Assembly: GCA_002964805.2 (NCBI GenBank)
Contig: PUDQ02000090.1
Location: forward strand, 1-64,000
Direction of reading: 5' to 3'
DNA: 64,000 nucleotides
Source: Trametes villosa
Taxonomy: Eukaryota; Basidiomycota; Agaricomycetes; Polyporales; Polyporaceae
The notes under the pieces are model-generated. The model saw nothing but the letters and a program-made list of their open reading frames with translations, did not search any database and had not been told where the DNA came from. Shown here piece by piece: positions 29,926-41,027 of the stretch; the stretch's first letter is position 1; every line of letters starts with the position of its first letter. The position numbers were made by a program, and so were the translations under genes.

Positions 29926-31617
29926 TCACTCCCAGTCGAGGCGGACGAAGCCAAGCATGTAGTCAACGACTGGGCCCCCTTCCTTCCTCGAAGTCTACAG
30001 CCTCGCCTCCCGCAGCGGTATCTTCCCCGTCCGGCACTTCTGCTTCCGTCTCTCTGTCTTCTACCTGAGCTATCTCAAGTTCAGGCTCATTGGCCCTCCT
30101 CTCTACCGGGGTCCGCTTCCCCTCCCCCGCACCAGCCTCGGCCTCAAAGTCCTGCGCGTCCTCGCTCTCGAGCATGCCCTCCTCGCGAACCGCTATCTCC
30201 GCCGCCACCGCGTCCGCCGTGTCTTCGAGTTCGCCGAGTGCGCGTGTGAGCGCGTCCGCGCTGTCGGTCGCGAGGAGCGCGCGCCAGTCGAACTCTCCGC
30301 GCTGGATGACAAGGCCGTCGAGCGAGCGCTTCTGGGAGGCCTTCCGGAGCAGCGCCTCTTCGACCGTGTGCTGCGAGATGAAGCTGTAGATGTGCACGTC
30401 GCGAATCTGATTGATCTGATACGTTCTGCAAAGGACATGAGCAAGTGAGCAATGACTGGATGCGCTGCTGAAGTACCTGTCCTCGCATTGACGGTCCATC
30501 TGAGAATTGAAGTCGCTGTCGTAGAAGATGACGGTATCTGCGCCTGTCAAACTATATCCAGGTAAGCCTCGCGCTTGGATCGTTCAGGCCAGGTCAAACT
30601 TACTTGATGCCCACGCCCCCGGAACGTGAAGAGGAGATGAGGCTGAAGACACGTGGATCCGAGTTGAAGCGTTCGGGAATGTACTGCCGACCTTCGATCT
30701 TCGTCGCACCGTCGAGGCGCAGGTAGATGTACCCATGCAAGTTCAAGAAGATGTTGAGGATGCCGAGGATGCGCGTCATCTGCGTGAAGATGAGCACCCG
30801 GTGCTCGCCCGCACGACGCTCGCGGAGCAGGTTGGCAAGCATCTGCAGCTTCCCACAGTCGAACTGCAGCAGCGACGGGTCTGGGAACGCAATTCGTTGC
30901 TTGACGGCCGCGCGGTGCAGGGTGGCGTCGAACTCGGGTGTATTGACGGACTCAAGAGCATCTGGTGTGAGACCGGATAGAGCGACAGACGGGTGACAGC
31001 TGCAGGAGCGGCGAAGGTGAACCGGTCAATGAAGGGGCCCATCTCTTCGGCTCTAGCGACGTGAGATTTGATGGCAGATCGCGCTCTTTCTGGCGTGGAG
31101 AAGTACTGAGTTGGGCGCGTAGGGACGTCGGATGGCAAGAGTGGTTGGTGCATGCTTTGCACAAGCGCGAGGACCTCCGAGCTGTACACTGGCGTCTGAC
31201 TCGTCCGGAGGCGGTTGAGATACGCAACTCGGGACCACTTCGCGTTGGCGGCGGCGTGTTGCTGGTAGCCCTAGTACTTCCGCCACCCAGCGATGGTGCG
31301 CGTGTCGGCGGGAGGCGGTTCTCCTGGCACTACCGAGATCGTGGGCAGGTACGCCGTCGCATCGAGCCGTCGTGTCTCTCGCGCTGCAATCTCCGACTTG
31401 CCAACGCCGCCAACAAAGCTCAGCCCTAGAAGATGTAGGTTCACGCGGTCCTCGTCAGACTCCGCAAGTAGGCGTCGCTGAACGAGGAGCTCTTTGATCT
31501 CGAAGTCCGCGACGGCCGAGCATTGCATAGCGAACGAGGTGGCGATGGGGCGGACCTCGAAGAGGTCGGGGTGATTGGCGACCTTCCGGAGCTGCATGAG
31601 GATGTTCGCGATCTTCT
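29926..31617 (-). pseudogene. swr1: SWR1-type chromatin remodeller, C-terminal fragment
   Basis: Minus-strand reading gives, in order, ILMQLRKVANHPDLFEVRP (about 31560-31610), a middle segment (PFIDRFTFAAPAAVTRL), and the helicase C-lobe (HRVLIFTQMTRILGIL, YLRLDGATKIEGRQYI, ISSSRSGGVGI, GADTVIFYDSDFN, QMDRQCEDR). DVHIYSFISQHTVEEALLRKA, FDWRALL and the terminal DYMLGFV segment follow. This is the C-terminal third of SWR1, the SWI2/SNF2 ATPase that installs H2A.Z. It is broken. It begins abruptly at a junction with cullin sequence at 31617. The highly conserved AHRIGQ after EDR has become TYQINQ, and one frameshift lies in the G-run near 29980 before the C-terminus. At least two introns are retained (about 30425-30480 and 30550-30600). 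Confidence 0.82.
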
Positions 31618-33262
31618 AGCTTCTTGAGCACCGCACGCTCAAAGTCGTCGCTCGCGCTCCGCCCGAGGAGGAGCCGCTTCGCTAGCCCGCGCTGGTAGAA
31701 CGCGCGGAACACGTCCTCCTCGTCCGTGAAGCGGTACAGGCCGAGCGCCGCGTCGAGCTCCGCCGCAAAGTCCTCGTCGCGCTTCCCCTTCTGGCCCCGC
31801 CGCATCGCGCGGCCGAGGTGCTTCGCGATCAGCTCCGCGGGCTTGTTCCGCCGCGCCTTGAAGCCCGCGCGGAAGGCGTCGGACGCGGCGTAGGCGAACT
31901 CTTTGTTCGGCTGCGAGGGGGCGGCGGCGGCGGCGGCGGCGGGTTGGGCGGCGGAGGAGGTGGAGGCGACGGGTGCGGAGGTTGTGGCGGAGGTGGGGGG
32001 CGGGAGGGGGTCGACGAAGGCTTCGGCAACGAGTTTGTCGCAGAAGGCCTTGAACTCGAGCAGGCGCGGGACCATCTCGTCGTCGCGCTCCTCGTCCATC
32101 ACAATAGCTCTCGCAGTTTTCTGCGGAGGGTGAGCGTAGTCCGGTGCATACTGCACCATCGACCGTACCTGCACGAAGAACTTGAATGCCCCGTTGAGCA
32201 CCTTCAGCCCCTTGTACATCTTCTTGATCTGCGCGTCGTTGCGCCCTTCTATCAGTGTTTCCAACGCTACCCTGGGCCAGGTTAGCTGTTTCCTCCAGCT
32301 TGGGCTATTGGCGAGCTCACCATCCTTCGCTAGCCAATCCAACCGCCCCGCCAACAACGCGCGGTCCGTCATGTCCTGCACGGGCGCGACGCTCTCCGCA
32401 CGCAGCACCTCCGCCGCGCGCTAGCGCTCCTCGCGGCTGCGCGCCTGCACGTGCCCGAGGAAGTCCTTCGCGCTGAGCGTGCCCGCGCCCGCGAGCGCGC
32501 CGGACTCGGCCGTGTAGAAGGCGTGCGTGAGCGTGAGGTAGGTGGACTCGATGACATCCGCATAGAGGCCGTGGGCGCGCAGGTGCTGCACGAGGCGCGG
32601 TAGGTGGGCGCGGAGGGGGTGAGGAGCGCTGGTACGGGGAATTGGGTGAGTGGGGAGATGGAGAGGTGGGGGAGGGGAGGGGGGCTTGACCGGTTGGTGC
32701 GCTCCCAGGTGAGCCAGTCGGCGAGGCCGTCGGTGATAGCTTGCATGACGCGGGGGCTCTTGACGGCCCTGTCTGAGAACAGGGTGTATGCGAGTTATCT
32801 ATGCAGAGTGAGTTTGGCCCCGGGGTGGAGGGTATATGCGACCTACTTGGTGCCAGGCAGCTGTGTCTGCTCTGCGACATATAGCATATCGAGGTACGCG
32901 AGCAGCGATTGCAGCAGTCCCTACACAGAGCCCGATAAGCTTCTCTTCGTGCGATGTAGCCCCAGGTCACTTACCACCTCCTTCTCAAACCACGCACATG
33001 CATCCGTGAACGGGACAAGCCACTCCGTGCCCTTTCGAGGGTCGTCCACCAGGTTCCTCTCGATGACCCCGAGACACCGCTCGAGCTCCACCTTTACAGC
33101 GCTGTAGAGCCCCTCACCATTACCGGCCTCGCTCACTACGGCACGGCATGCGCGCGAGATTCGGTCGTAGGTCGCTGTGAGGGCGCCGTTCTCCCCAGGG
33201 GTGAGGAGGAGGCGGATCGTTCGCCGGACGAGCGCGTAGTCTGCCTCGTTTACAGAATCTGC
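31617..33262 (-). pseudogene. Cullin-4-like gene fragment, fused to SWR1 sequence
   Basis: The minus strand carries an N-terminal cullin repeat region (EGLYSAVKVELERCLGVIERNL at about 33050-33110) and LQSLLAYLDMLYV at about 32890-32935. It continues through VIESTYLTLTHAFYTAE, FLGHVQARSREER, WLAKDGELANSPSW, LIEGRNDAQIKKMYKGLKVL and ELIAKHLGRAMRRGQKGK. It ends at FYQRGLAKRLLLGRSASDDF. Just after LKKL it stops matching a cullin and SWR1 sequence begins. The cullin-homology end and the neddylation/RING-binding C-terminus are missing. An in-frame TAG lies at 32421-32423. Cullins scaffold ubiquitin ligases; this copy cannot make one. Cullin-4 is preferred over other cullins by similarity of these segments, from memory. 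Confidence 0.75.
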
Positions 33263-33666
33263 AGAAGGTTTAACTGCACGTTAGTGGTCAGTACTTCCCA
33301 GTGCATATCCTATCGCACCTCCGAACGCAAGAGGAGAGAAGAAGGGATGCTGCATGCGCGATAAGACTGAAGTTGTCCTTCGCGAAGTTCGTCGGGCAAG
33401 CGCTTGGCGGGAGTCCAGATAGGCAGGAGGTGGCGCGCTATGGCGCCTATCTGTTGAGATTAGGCTAAGCGCCTGCCTTCCAAAAAAGGCACTTGGTTGT
33501 TCAGGCTTACCCTCCCTTCACCCCAACCACCACCTCAGCGCAAAAGAGCTTCGGCGAGCTGCTCGTTCGACATTCCTCTCCAGGGTGAGTCGTTCACCGC
33601 TTCATGCTAGCGAGGGCGCGTAGAGCCCCTGCTCGCTGCTCGCGCTCCTCCTCGCTGGACCGCACC
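33263..33666. other. Short gap, no gene seen
   Basis: It lies between the cullin fragment (minus) and the dioxygenase gene (plus). A possible intron acceptor (CTGCAG on the minus strand, about 33263) hints that more cullin exons were once upstream. Nothing else is supported. Confidence 0.35.
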
Positions 33667-35668
33667 ATGGCCCTACGATGTGAGGGCGCCCGTCGGCTCG
33701 ACAGGGAGCTCCTCAAGCTCCTCGCGGCATCGTTGGTCACACCGTTGATTCTGCATATTAACAGCTGGCGCGGGAGAGAGAGTCGCGCGCTCGCGAGCAA
33801 GATGGCCTCACACATCGTCAGTCCCATCCGCCTGTGGCTCTACGCTCCCTGCTGTGGCTAACGCATGCACACGCCGCAGACGCGTACCGGGCGCGTCTTT
33901 TCGCCCTTCGAAGTGGTACAGCGCGACTTCGACGCGGCATCCCTCCTCAAAGACGTTTTCGGCAGCGGCGGCGACGGCGGCGGGGTGGATGAGTGGGAGT
34001 TGGAGCCCCTCACCCCGCTCTCGTTGCCAGCCATGTCCTCCTCCATCGAGCATTCCAGCATTCCCCCCTCGCCAGCCGTTCTCCCCACGCACAACGTTCC
34101 CTCCCAACAACAGCTTCTCACCACGCTCCCGCCGCCGCTCCTATCGCCGCCCCCGCCAGCGCCCTCTCACTCCGCCGAACGCATTCCTGCGCCGATCGCG
34201 ACGCCAACAGCTGTTGATCCGCGCTCCCGCACCGTTTTGCCCGCCGCGGATATGCTCGTTCCAGACCAACGGCGGCGCGGCCACGCGCGGGGCGCACATC
34301 CTTCCGGCACCAACGAACCTCCCGCACACGCGCAACCCCGCCCCAATGCGGCGCTCACGCCGTCTTCCGGGAATCACGCAAAGCGCGGCAAGAACGCACG
34401 CCGCACGGCAAAGCGGGCGGCCAACAAGAAGAGCGCGTACCATCGCGCAACGCAGGCGTCGCTGCTCAAGCATGTCGGGCGTGCCGTCGCCATTCCCACT
34501 GCCGTGGCCGTCCGCCAGCTGCCCATCACTAAGGGAGGCTTTGTTGGGGTTCGGCAGAACGTCGGGGCGGAGCCGCCCACTTTTGAAGAGCTACGGGAGC
34601 AGGGTTTTGGGTACCTTGAGTGGGATGGAAGGTACGTGGAGGCGGCTTGTTCTGTGGCTTAGTGCTGAGGTTCTTCGCACTCAGGATGCCGCAGCTGCTT
34701 GTCGATCGCGAGAGCCGCGTCGTCGGTGTGTTGGCTGGGCACCCGCTGGACGGCACCTGGGATGCTACCGTCCAGGAGGCCAACCGCGCGATGCGTGAGG
34801 CGTTTCGAGCTTGTCGCTTCAAGACGAGCCAGAGGGATCACCGCCGCGGTAAATTCGCGACCCTTGCCCGCGGAGTCTCCTTCGGCGGGGGGCAGGTGGT
34901 ACGTGCACAGTTCGCTGCAGGCTTCGCTTGCTCACCCCCGCCTGTTCTCGCTACCCCAGGCTCCCGGTAATATTTTGAACACTGCGCGGAACGAGCGCGC
35001 GTTGGCGGCGCTGTGTCGTAACGCGGCGATCGCGCGCATTGCGGGTTTCGGCAGCAGTACGTCCACAGCCCTCTTGCCCCCTGTCCCTAGTTCAACTATG
35101 TGCAGGTATGCTCGCGACATATGGCCCACGCATCCATCATCAAATGAGCAAAACGCTCGACGCGCTGTACACGCGACATACATCCCTGCGCCAGAACTTC
35201 TCGAATAGCGTCTACCCGGCGACGAGCTTCAACTTCGGCCCCTCGACAATCTGCGTGGATCATACGGATTCGATGAACGACCCATGTAATTGGTGCCACA
35301 TCACGGCCCTCGGCGATTACGACCCCTCCTACGGCGGCTACATCGTGCTCTACAGCCTGAAGCTCATTGTCCGCTATCCCCCCGGCTCCTCGATCCTGAT
35401 CCCTTCCGCGATCGTGCGTCACGGCAACATCGGCATACGCCCGCATGAGACCCGTATGTCTCTCACCCAATATTGTGCCGGCGGCCTCATTCGATGGGCG
35501 GCGTGCGGGTTCCGTACGGTTAGGGACTTTGAGGGGGAGGATCCTGAAGGCAGCGCTGCTTTTAGGTTGGGGTTGGACGAGAGAGTCATGCGATGCGTTG
35601 AGCAGTTCTCTACCGTACATAGTTTGCCCCATGACTTAGCCGCTGCGTGCGAGATGGGCCCTAGTTAA
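33667..35668 (+). CDS. TET/JBP-like 2-oxoglutarate/Fe(II) dioxygenase family protein
   Basis: The gene has five exons: 33667-33816, 33880-34631, 34685-34898, 34960-35056, and 35106-35668. All are joined by short GT-AG introns in matching phases. The N-terminal part is Pro/Ser-rich and then basic (NHAKRGKNARR). The C-terminal part matches a large basidiomycete family with the pattern GVSFGGGQ, LRQNFSNSVYPATSFNFGP, WCHITALGDYDPSYGGYIVLY, PPGSSILIPSAIVRHGN and ETRMSLTQYCAGGLIRW. The H-x-D in CVDHTDS, the distal His in VRHGN and the following Arg in ETR fit Fe(II) and 2-oxoglutarate ligands. Such genes have been described as fungal TET/JBP homologues, potentially acting on 5-methylcytosine. That name is from memory and is the main doubt. 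No lesion was seen. The KDZ-type fragment follows 160 bp downstream on the same strand. Confidence 0.65.
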
Positions 35669-35828
35669 GATCTTAGAAGGCAGCTCTTAAGAATGCCAGA
35701 CGATAGGGTGAGTGCCCTGTTATGACTGCGCTGACTCAACGGTTCCAGGATTAGCGCTACATACTGTTTGTTATCCAGAGTTGCGTTGAACGGCTCTCCG
35801 TGCCCGCGACATACATAGCCTGACCATA

Positions 35829-36810
35829 ATGCTTGACGCGACCGACGCGAACGGCCACATCCCTCCCCTCCGCTGCGTCCTCCCTAGCGAGATGACGAAG
35901 AAAGCTAAGACTAAGGGCGGCTTCTTTCAGCCGCGGACGACCGAGGCCAGTAGTGTTGTAATGTCTGCGGATGGGCGGCGCGGCGTGTCTCGGTCGACCA
36001 ACGCCATCGAATATCGCGACACCGCTCAGAGTCACATTGCTGCCATCAACCCCACGCCACGTGCAAGTCTGGCTACGCCTCCTCCAAGCACTGATGCTAC
36101 AGGAGCCACCGCAAATGGGCAGCCCGAGCCAGTCGAGGGATTGGACGGCGTGGCCGTCGTCGCGAAGACGCGCAAACGTTCAGCTGCCACGGTTTGTCGT
36201 TGTGTTGTTCGCCCTCTCGCCTCAAAGCTGACGCCAATCAGGACGATCCCCTGCGCGTATGGATGGAGTACCGCGCCGAGTACCTGGACGAGGTCTTACG
36301 CTTAGAGGGCCGAGGGCGGCAAGGACGCTCGGTGAACCGCGCTGTTTGCGCCCAGGGTGCCCTGCAATACCGCTGCAACGACTGTCTCGGGGGACGCATG
36401 CTGTACCGTAAGGACTGTGTCCTGGAGGCGCACGCATTCCCGCCATTGCACGACGTGCAGGTCCCGTGTCTCACCCCATTTTCTGCATGGTTTGCTAACC
36501 ATTCGTCCTAGATATGGTCCGGCACGTATTTTAAAGTGACATCGCTGTGTGAGGTCGGGTTGCTGCTTCGACCATCCCAACCCTTTGGCGGCATGTGCGT
36601 CTCCTCGGTAAACCCCATCGACCTCGTGGTGCTCCATAACAGCGGCGTCCACACGGTTTGCGTGCAGTTCTGCAAGTGTTGGGGTCTTCAGCGCCGAACT
36701 CAGCTTCTCCGTCTCGGATGGTGGCCCGCCACGCCGCTAGAGCCGAAGATGTGTGCGACGTTCGCGCTCCTCCGCCAATTCCATCTCGCATCAGGAAACC
36801 CCCTCGCGAC
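35829..36810 (+). pseudogene. KDZ transposon N-terminal fragment (CxC2-like cysteine cluster)
   Basis: A plus-strand start (35829, with a better Met at 35892) is followed by a basic, disordered leader (KKAKTKGGFFQPRTTEA). After an intron near 36190-36240 come DPLRVWMEYRAEYLDEVLRLEGRG, CNDCLGGRMLYRKDCVLEAHAFPPLHDVQ and, after another intron (about 36465-36511), IWSGTYFKVTSLCEVG. Then VNPIDLVVLHNSGVHTVCVQFCKC and LGWWPATPLEPKMCATFALLRQFH follow. The spaced Cys/His and the VHTVCVQFCKC motif are typical of the CxC2 cysteine cluster found upstream of KDZ transposases. The sequence breaks off after LLRQFH, and P450 sequence follows within about 120 bp. The catalytic transposase domain is absent. 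Confidence 0.75.
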
Positions 36811-36931
36811 CCATCGCACAGGCTTACACTGTGTAGTACTCTGTAGCACTACATATGCTACAGAGTTGGGCCCGAGGCAATGGAGCGCTACGAAGAACGG
36901 CACGAATTACGTTCTGAACGCTCGTGTTTGC

Positions 36932-38857
36932 AGGAGCATGCGCATTCTGCTAGGCCCAGGTCTGCTCGGGACTGAAGGCGACCAGCACCGCCGGCAGCGC
37001 AAGATGCTCAACCCCGTCTTCTCAACGAAGCACCTCCGGGATATCTCCGGGATATGACCCCGCTCTTCTACGAGATCATTCACAAGGTGCGCCCCGCTCC
37101 CCCACATGCGCCTGCCTTCTGCCGGCTGCTCACACGGCTTGCGTTCTTTGCACACTCGCGACGCCATAGTGTCGCGCGTGCGTGCAGCTGACCAGGAGAA
37201 GGCAGCAGGACCTGGGACGGAGCTCGACATGCTCTCGTGGATGGGGCGTACGACGCTCGAAGTGCTCGGCCAGGCCGGACTCGGGTACTCGTTCGACCCG
37301 CTCACGGAGGACGTCGCAGATGAGTTCGCGTCCGCCGCCAAGTCATTCTTGTGCGCCTGTCTTCTATTGTGCTAAGTCCGTGAACACCACTCACGATATG
37401 ATGCGGCAGCCCGCAACTCGTGAAGTCCGTCGTCTCGCGCATCTTCCTGCCGCTCGCGGTGAAGCTCGGCCCGCCGTCGTTCCGCCGGCGCATAGTGGAC
37501 CTCATTCCGGGCGAGAGCATCCAGGGCATGAAGAACATCTCGGACACCCTGCACGCGCGCTCGGTCCAGATCTTCAACGAGAAGAAGACGGCGCTCACGC
37601 GCGGCGACGCGGTGAAGCACCAGACCGGCGAGGGTCGGGACATCATGAGCATCTTGCGTGAGTGGCGCGTGGGGACATGGTCAGTAACTGGGGGCGGATG
37701 CTAACGGTGGCGATCTGGTACAGTCAAGGCAAACATGCTGGCGTCTGCTGAGGACGGGCTCTCGGACGAGGAGCTCATCGGCCAGGTATCGTACGTATAT
37801 CCCACCCGACGGGTTCCTTCATATCCAATCTCTGCCTGACCATCCACGATTCCCTTGTAGAACGATGATCCTCGCCGGCATGGACACCACCGCAAACTCG
37901 CTCGCACGGATTCTTGAGCTACTCGCGGCGAACCCTGACAAGCAAGAACGTCTCCGTGCTGAGCTTCTTGCCGCGGTCGAAGCCGAGGGCCATGGCGACA
38001 CGCTCGACTTCGATCGCCTCCTGGAGCTCCCGTACCTGGACGCGATCTGCCGCGAGACGCTACGGCTGTACGTGTCCTCATCGGCATAAATCCCCGTGTC
38101 AAGACACACGTATTGACAAGACCCCTCCCTCTCTTCCAGACACCCCGGGGTGGCGTTCATTTTCCGCGAGTAAGATAGTTTTATACCATTCATGCTACTT
38201 CGAACAATTGTGCTGACAATTTCCCTCCCCCCTCCGGTGCAGGCAAAGATACTGTCCTGCCGCTCACGACGCCCGTGCGCGGGCTGGACGGTACACTCCT
38301 CACGGCCGTCCCGGTGCCAAAGGGCGCGCGTCGGCGATGTGCACGCTTGCAATTGCGACCCCGCGACGTGGGGCCCAGACGCGGACCAGTGGCGGCCGGA
38401 GCGCTGGCTGGAGGGCTTGCCGAAGACAGTCGAGGACGCGCATATCCCGGGGGTGTACTCGCATTTGTGAGCGGCATTGTTCTGCTGTTGGTGGAGGAGC
38501 GGGGCGCTGACGATCTGAATTCGTCGGCAGGATGACGTTCATCAGTGGTAGCAGGGCGTGCATGCGAGTACTCATCGTGACCGCGACGCTAAGGCGTCCT
38601 TGTACTGATGGTGCTCGTACAGTGGCTTCAAGTTCGCACAAGTGGAGATCAGTCAGTCCAACACCTTGACTCTCACAAATCAGGTTGCTGATCGCTTTCG
38701 CATACACAGAGACAGTCCTGCTCGTCATGCTAAAATCGTTCAAGTTCCAGCTGACGGAGAAGCGTATCGTGTGGAACTTCGCGCCGGTGCAGTATCCGAC
38801 AGTTGGCAAAGAGAGGACGGAGCCCGAGATCATCCGCTGAAGGTGACGCTGCTGTGA
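36932..38857 (+). pseudogene. Cytochrome P450, 5'-truncated
   Basis: The sequence opens inside the P450 B-C region (RILLGPGLLGTEGDQHRRQRKMLNPVF) without the membrane anchor or first 100 or so residues. It continues through ELDMLSWMGRTTLEVLGQAGLGYSF, the I-helix AGMDTT (about 37875), the K-helix ETLR (about 38052) and WRPERWL. The heme loop is F-I-S-G-S-R-A-C-I-G (about 38533-38632), split by an intron with a GC donor. The tail is LTEKRIVWNFAPVQYPTVGKE. An 11-bp tandem duplication at 37034-37055 shifts the frame between HLRD and MTPLFYE. The link between EPEI and the final PLKVTLL also needs a frame change. P450s of this type are monooxygenases; this copy cannot be functional. The CYP family was not assigned. 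Confidence 0.85.
37034..37055. repeat. 11-bp tandem duplication in the P450 pseudogene
   Basis: CTCCGGGATAT is present twice in a row (37034-37044 and 37045-37055). Removing one copy would bring the two conserved P450 segments on each side into a single frame, so the duplication is a disabling lesion. Confidence 0.9.
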
Positions 38858-39210
38858 AGCCGTCTTGGGTTAGTGACTTTCCGGACTGGGGTATGCACAT
38901 TGGGGCTGAGATACTATGCGCTCATAGACCTGGGGATGCGAGCCCTTATACGATATCTTGGATACTCGGGACATTGTGCTGTATGTTATACATAATTCAT
39001 GCCCTGCGTGAGCAGTATCACTGGAAAGGGGTCTAACTGGACTAAAACTCATGGAGTTGTGGGGAGTACAATGAGATGCCTATCAGTACAACACGGGACG
39101 TAGTATGCACGATCATCCACGGCGAGTTCTATGTGGTTGATTGTGGAAATGAAGCATGGAGCATTGGGGACCCGTCGGGCCTACCCTAGGGTCCAGCGAG
39201 GGTTCAGCGT
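38858..39210. other. Short intergenic gap
   Basis: No gene or repeat recognised between the P450 remnant and the kinesin C-terminus. Confidence 0.35.
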
Positions 39211-40621
39211 TCACCGGTTGCCGCGGGTGCTGCGTCGGAGCTGCTTGCAGCCTTCCTCCTCTGCTGCCATCATGCTCTCGATCTCGTCTTCGGTCATAAC
39301 GGGCCCCTTGCCCAGCTGCCTGGAAATCAAGCCCGATCAGTTTATGTCCTCGAAGACATGCAGGACAGCTTACTGCTTCTTCTTCGCAGTCTCGACTTCG
39401 CCCTTCTTAGGGACGTATTCCGTCTCGCGCGCAGCCTCCTCGCGCGCCTTGCAGTTAGGGATGACGACGGTGGAGTCATCCGGGTCTCCCCCCAGCTACA
39501 GCGCGTCCAAGTCGTCCTCTAGGTCCGCGACCGCGCGCGACGATCCTGAGGCGCGCGTGGAGCGTGGAGCGCAGGCTGCGCCGCACGCTTCGCCTTCGCG
39601 GTCTCGAGAGGGGTAGCGGGTGCCTTGCCCTTCGCCGCCGCAGCCTTGGGCTTGGGCTTAGACTTGATGGGCGAGGCTTTGGATGCCTCGGACTCGGACC
39701 ACTCCTCGAGGGACTCGCGGTCTGAGTCGAGCTCGGACGGGGGACTCGGCCTCATCGTCAATGAAGTCATCCACCTCGTCTTCCTCGTCCGTCTCCTCCT
39801 CAGGGCTGGCGGTCGCACCGTCGCCGTCGGTCTCGGTCTCGTCGACGTCCATCTCGTCGTCGGTCCCCGCACGCTTCGGCTCAGGCTGCAGGGTCTTGCC
39901 CTTGGAGGGAGGGAGGGGTCGTGCGCGGCTTGATTGTCGACTGACGCTTGGGGTTCGGCCGACCCTTGCCTGCGAGAGGGGAGGGCGTCCGGCTGCGCGC
40001 GCCCCTTGCTTTCCTCGTCAGCGTCACGCTGTATATGGGCAATCGTAAGCCGAAATCCAACAGGCAACTTGTTAGACGAATGGCACGTACCCCGGCCGTA
40101 GACGGCGCGTCGTTGTACTCACCTGTGTCACTCATGCGGAGCTGGCCGATTGCGTCCGAGTCAATCGAGTCCTCCGAGTAGCCGCCCTCGGAGCGCGGGA
40201 CGTGCGTGCTGCCGCTAGGCATGTGCGCGCTGGATCATGTCCAGCTTCGCGTCCATCTTCTCTTCGTTGCTCTCCATCACGCGCATGAGCCGGCGCGTGA
40301 ACATGTCCTCCATGCTCCGCATATGCTCCTCCATCTCACCCATCACCTCCTCGCGCGTCTCGGCCTCGATGAGTGTGGTGCGGATGTGCGCGTCGTACAG
40401 CTGTATCCCTGGTTAGCATAGGAGGATATGGGGGAGGGTGTAGTAGGAGCGCACCTGCATGCAGAGTTCTTCGATCTCATCGAAGAGCCTGTTGACCAAG
40501 GGGTTGATAGGCTCATCATCTTCAAGCATAGCCAAACCATACGTCCGTACAAACCTTCGAGCACTTCAAGGTGCGCCTCACTTGCCTTCCTACCTGCGCC
40601 ACCGTACGAAAGAGTGACCTG
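39211..40621 (-). pseudogene. Kinesin-6-like gene, C-terminal part, separated from its motor by a Copia element
   Basis: Read on the minus strand from the Copia target site, the sequence gives VTLSYGG, KASEAHLEVLE, PINPLVNRLFDEIEELCMQ and a coiled-coil stretch (AETREEVMGEMEEHMRSMEDMFTRRL, broken here into helices). Ser-rich and acidic regions follow (VDDFIDDEAESP, SLEEWSESEASKAS), then AAREET-type and EYVPKKGEVETAKKK segments, ending in EEEGCKQLRRSTRGNR with TGA at 39211-39213. The acidic region contains an apparent one-base frameshift near 39740, and an in-frame TAG lies at 39496-39498. The gene was therefore already decaying or has decayed since insertion. It continues from the motor fragment at 46058-47290. 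Confidence 0.75.
40617..40621. repeat. Target-site duplication of the Copia element (left copy)
   Basis: ACCTG lies here directly before the 5' LTR and again at 46058-46062 directly after the 3' LTR. A 5-bp duplication is the expected LTR-retrotransposon footprint. Confidence 0.92.
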
Positions 40622-41027
40622 TGTTGAACAACACGGCCCGCGGTTGGCAATCCGCGCAGGCCCTCGCGCGATGTGCGCGAGTGGCGCGTCGCCAGTGGCG
40701 CGCGCCGCGAGGCTGCACTCGCGTTGTATACCCCGCGCGAACGTCGCGCGCACCGCGCGCACGTCGCGCTTGGCTCACGACTGGACAAGGACCCGATAGA
40801 TACGTTGTACTCATTCTTTATAGGCTCTATTGTTTACGATACGTACTTATACCACGACGCGATCGTCTGCTCACCTCAGTCCGCTATACACGAGACTGAG
40901 GTGAGCCACTCTCTTACTTATATCTCTTACTTGTTTCTTACTCGTCTTGTCTCGGTTAGATATCGCTCATAGGTATTATCAATGTATTCATTAGTCCGCT
41001 ATACACGAGACTGAGATATCGCTCATA
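40622..41027 (+). repeat. 5' LTR of the Copia element
   Basis: It starts TGTTGAACAACACGG and ends at GCTCATA. It contains a CACGAGACTGAG-type repeated motif and a TTTATAGG sequence that may act as a TATA box at about 40819. It is identical to the 3' LTR except for an extra GCGC near 40760. Confidence 0.93.

Noticed and set aside
32420..32424. In-frame TAG in the cullin fragment read as an intron acceptor
   Set aside because: Conserved cullin sequence continues on both sides in one frame, so the TAG is a nonsense codon and not a splice site.
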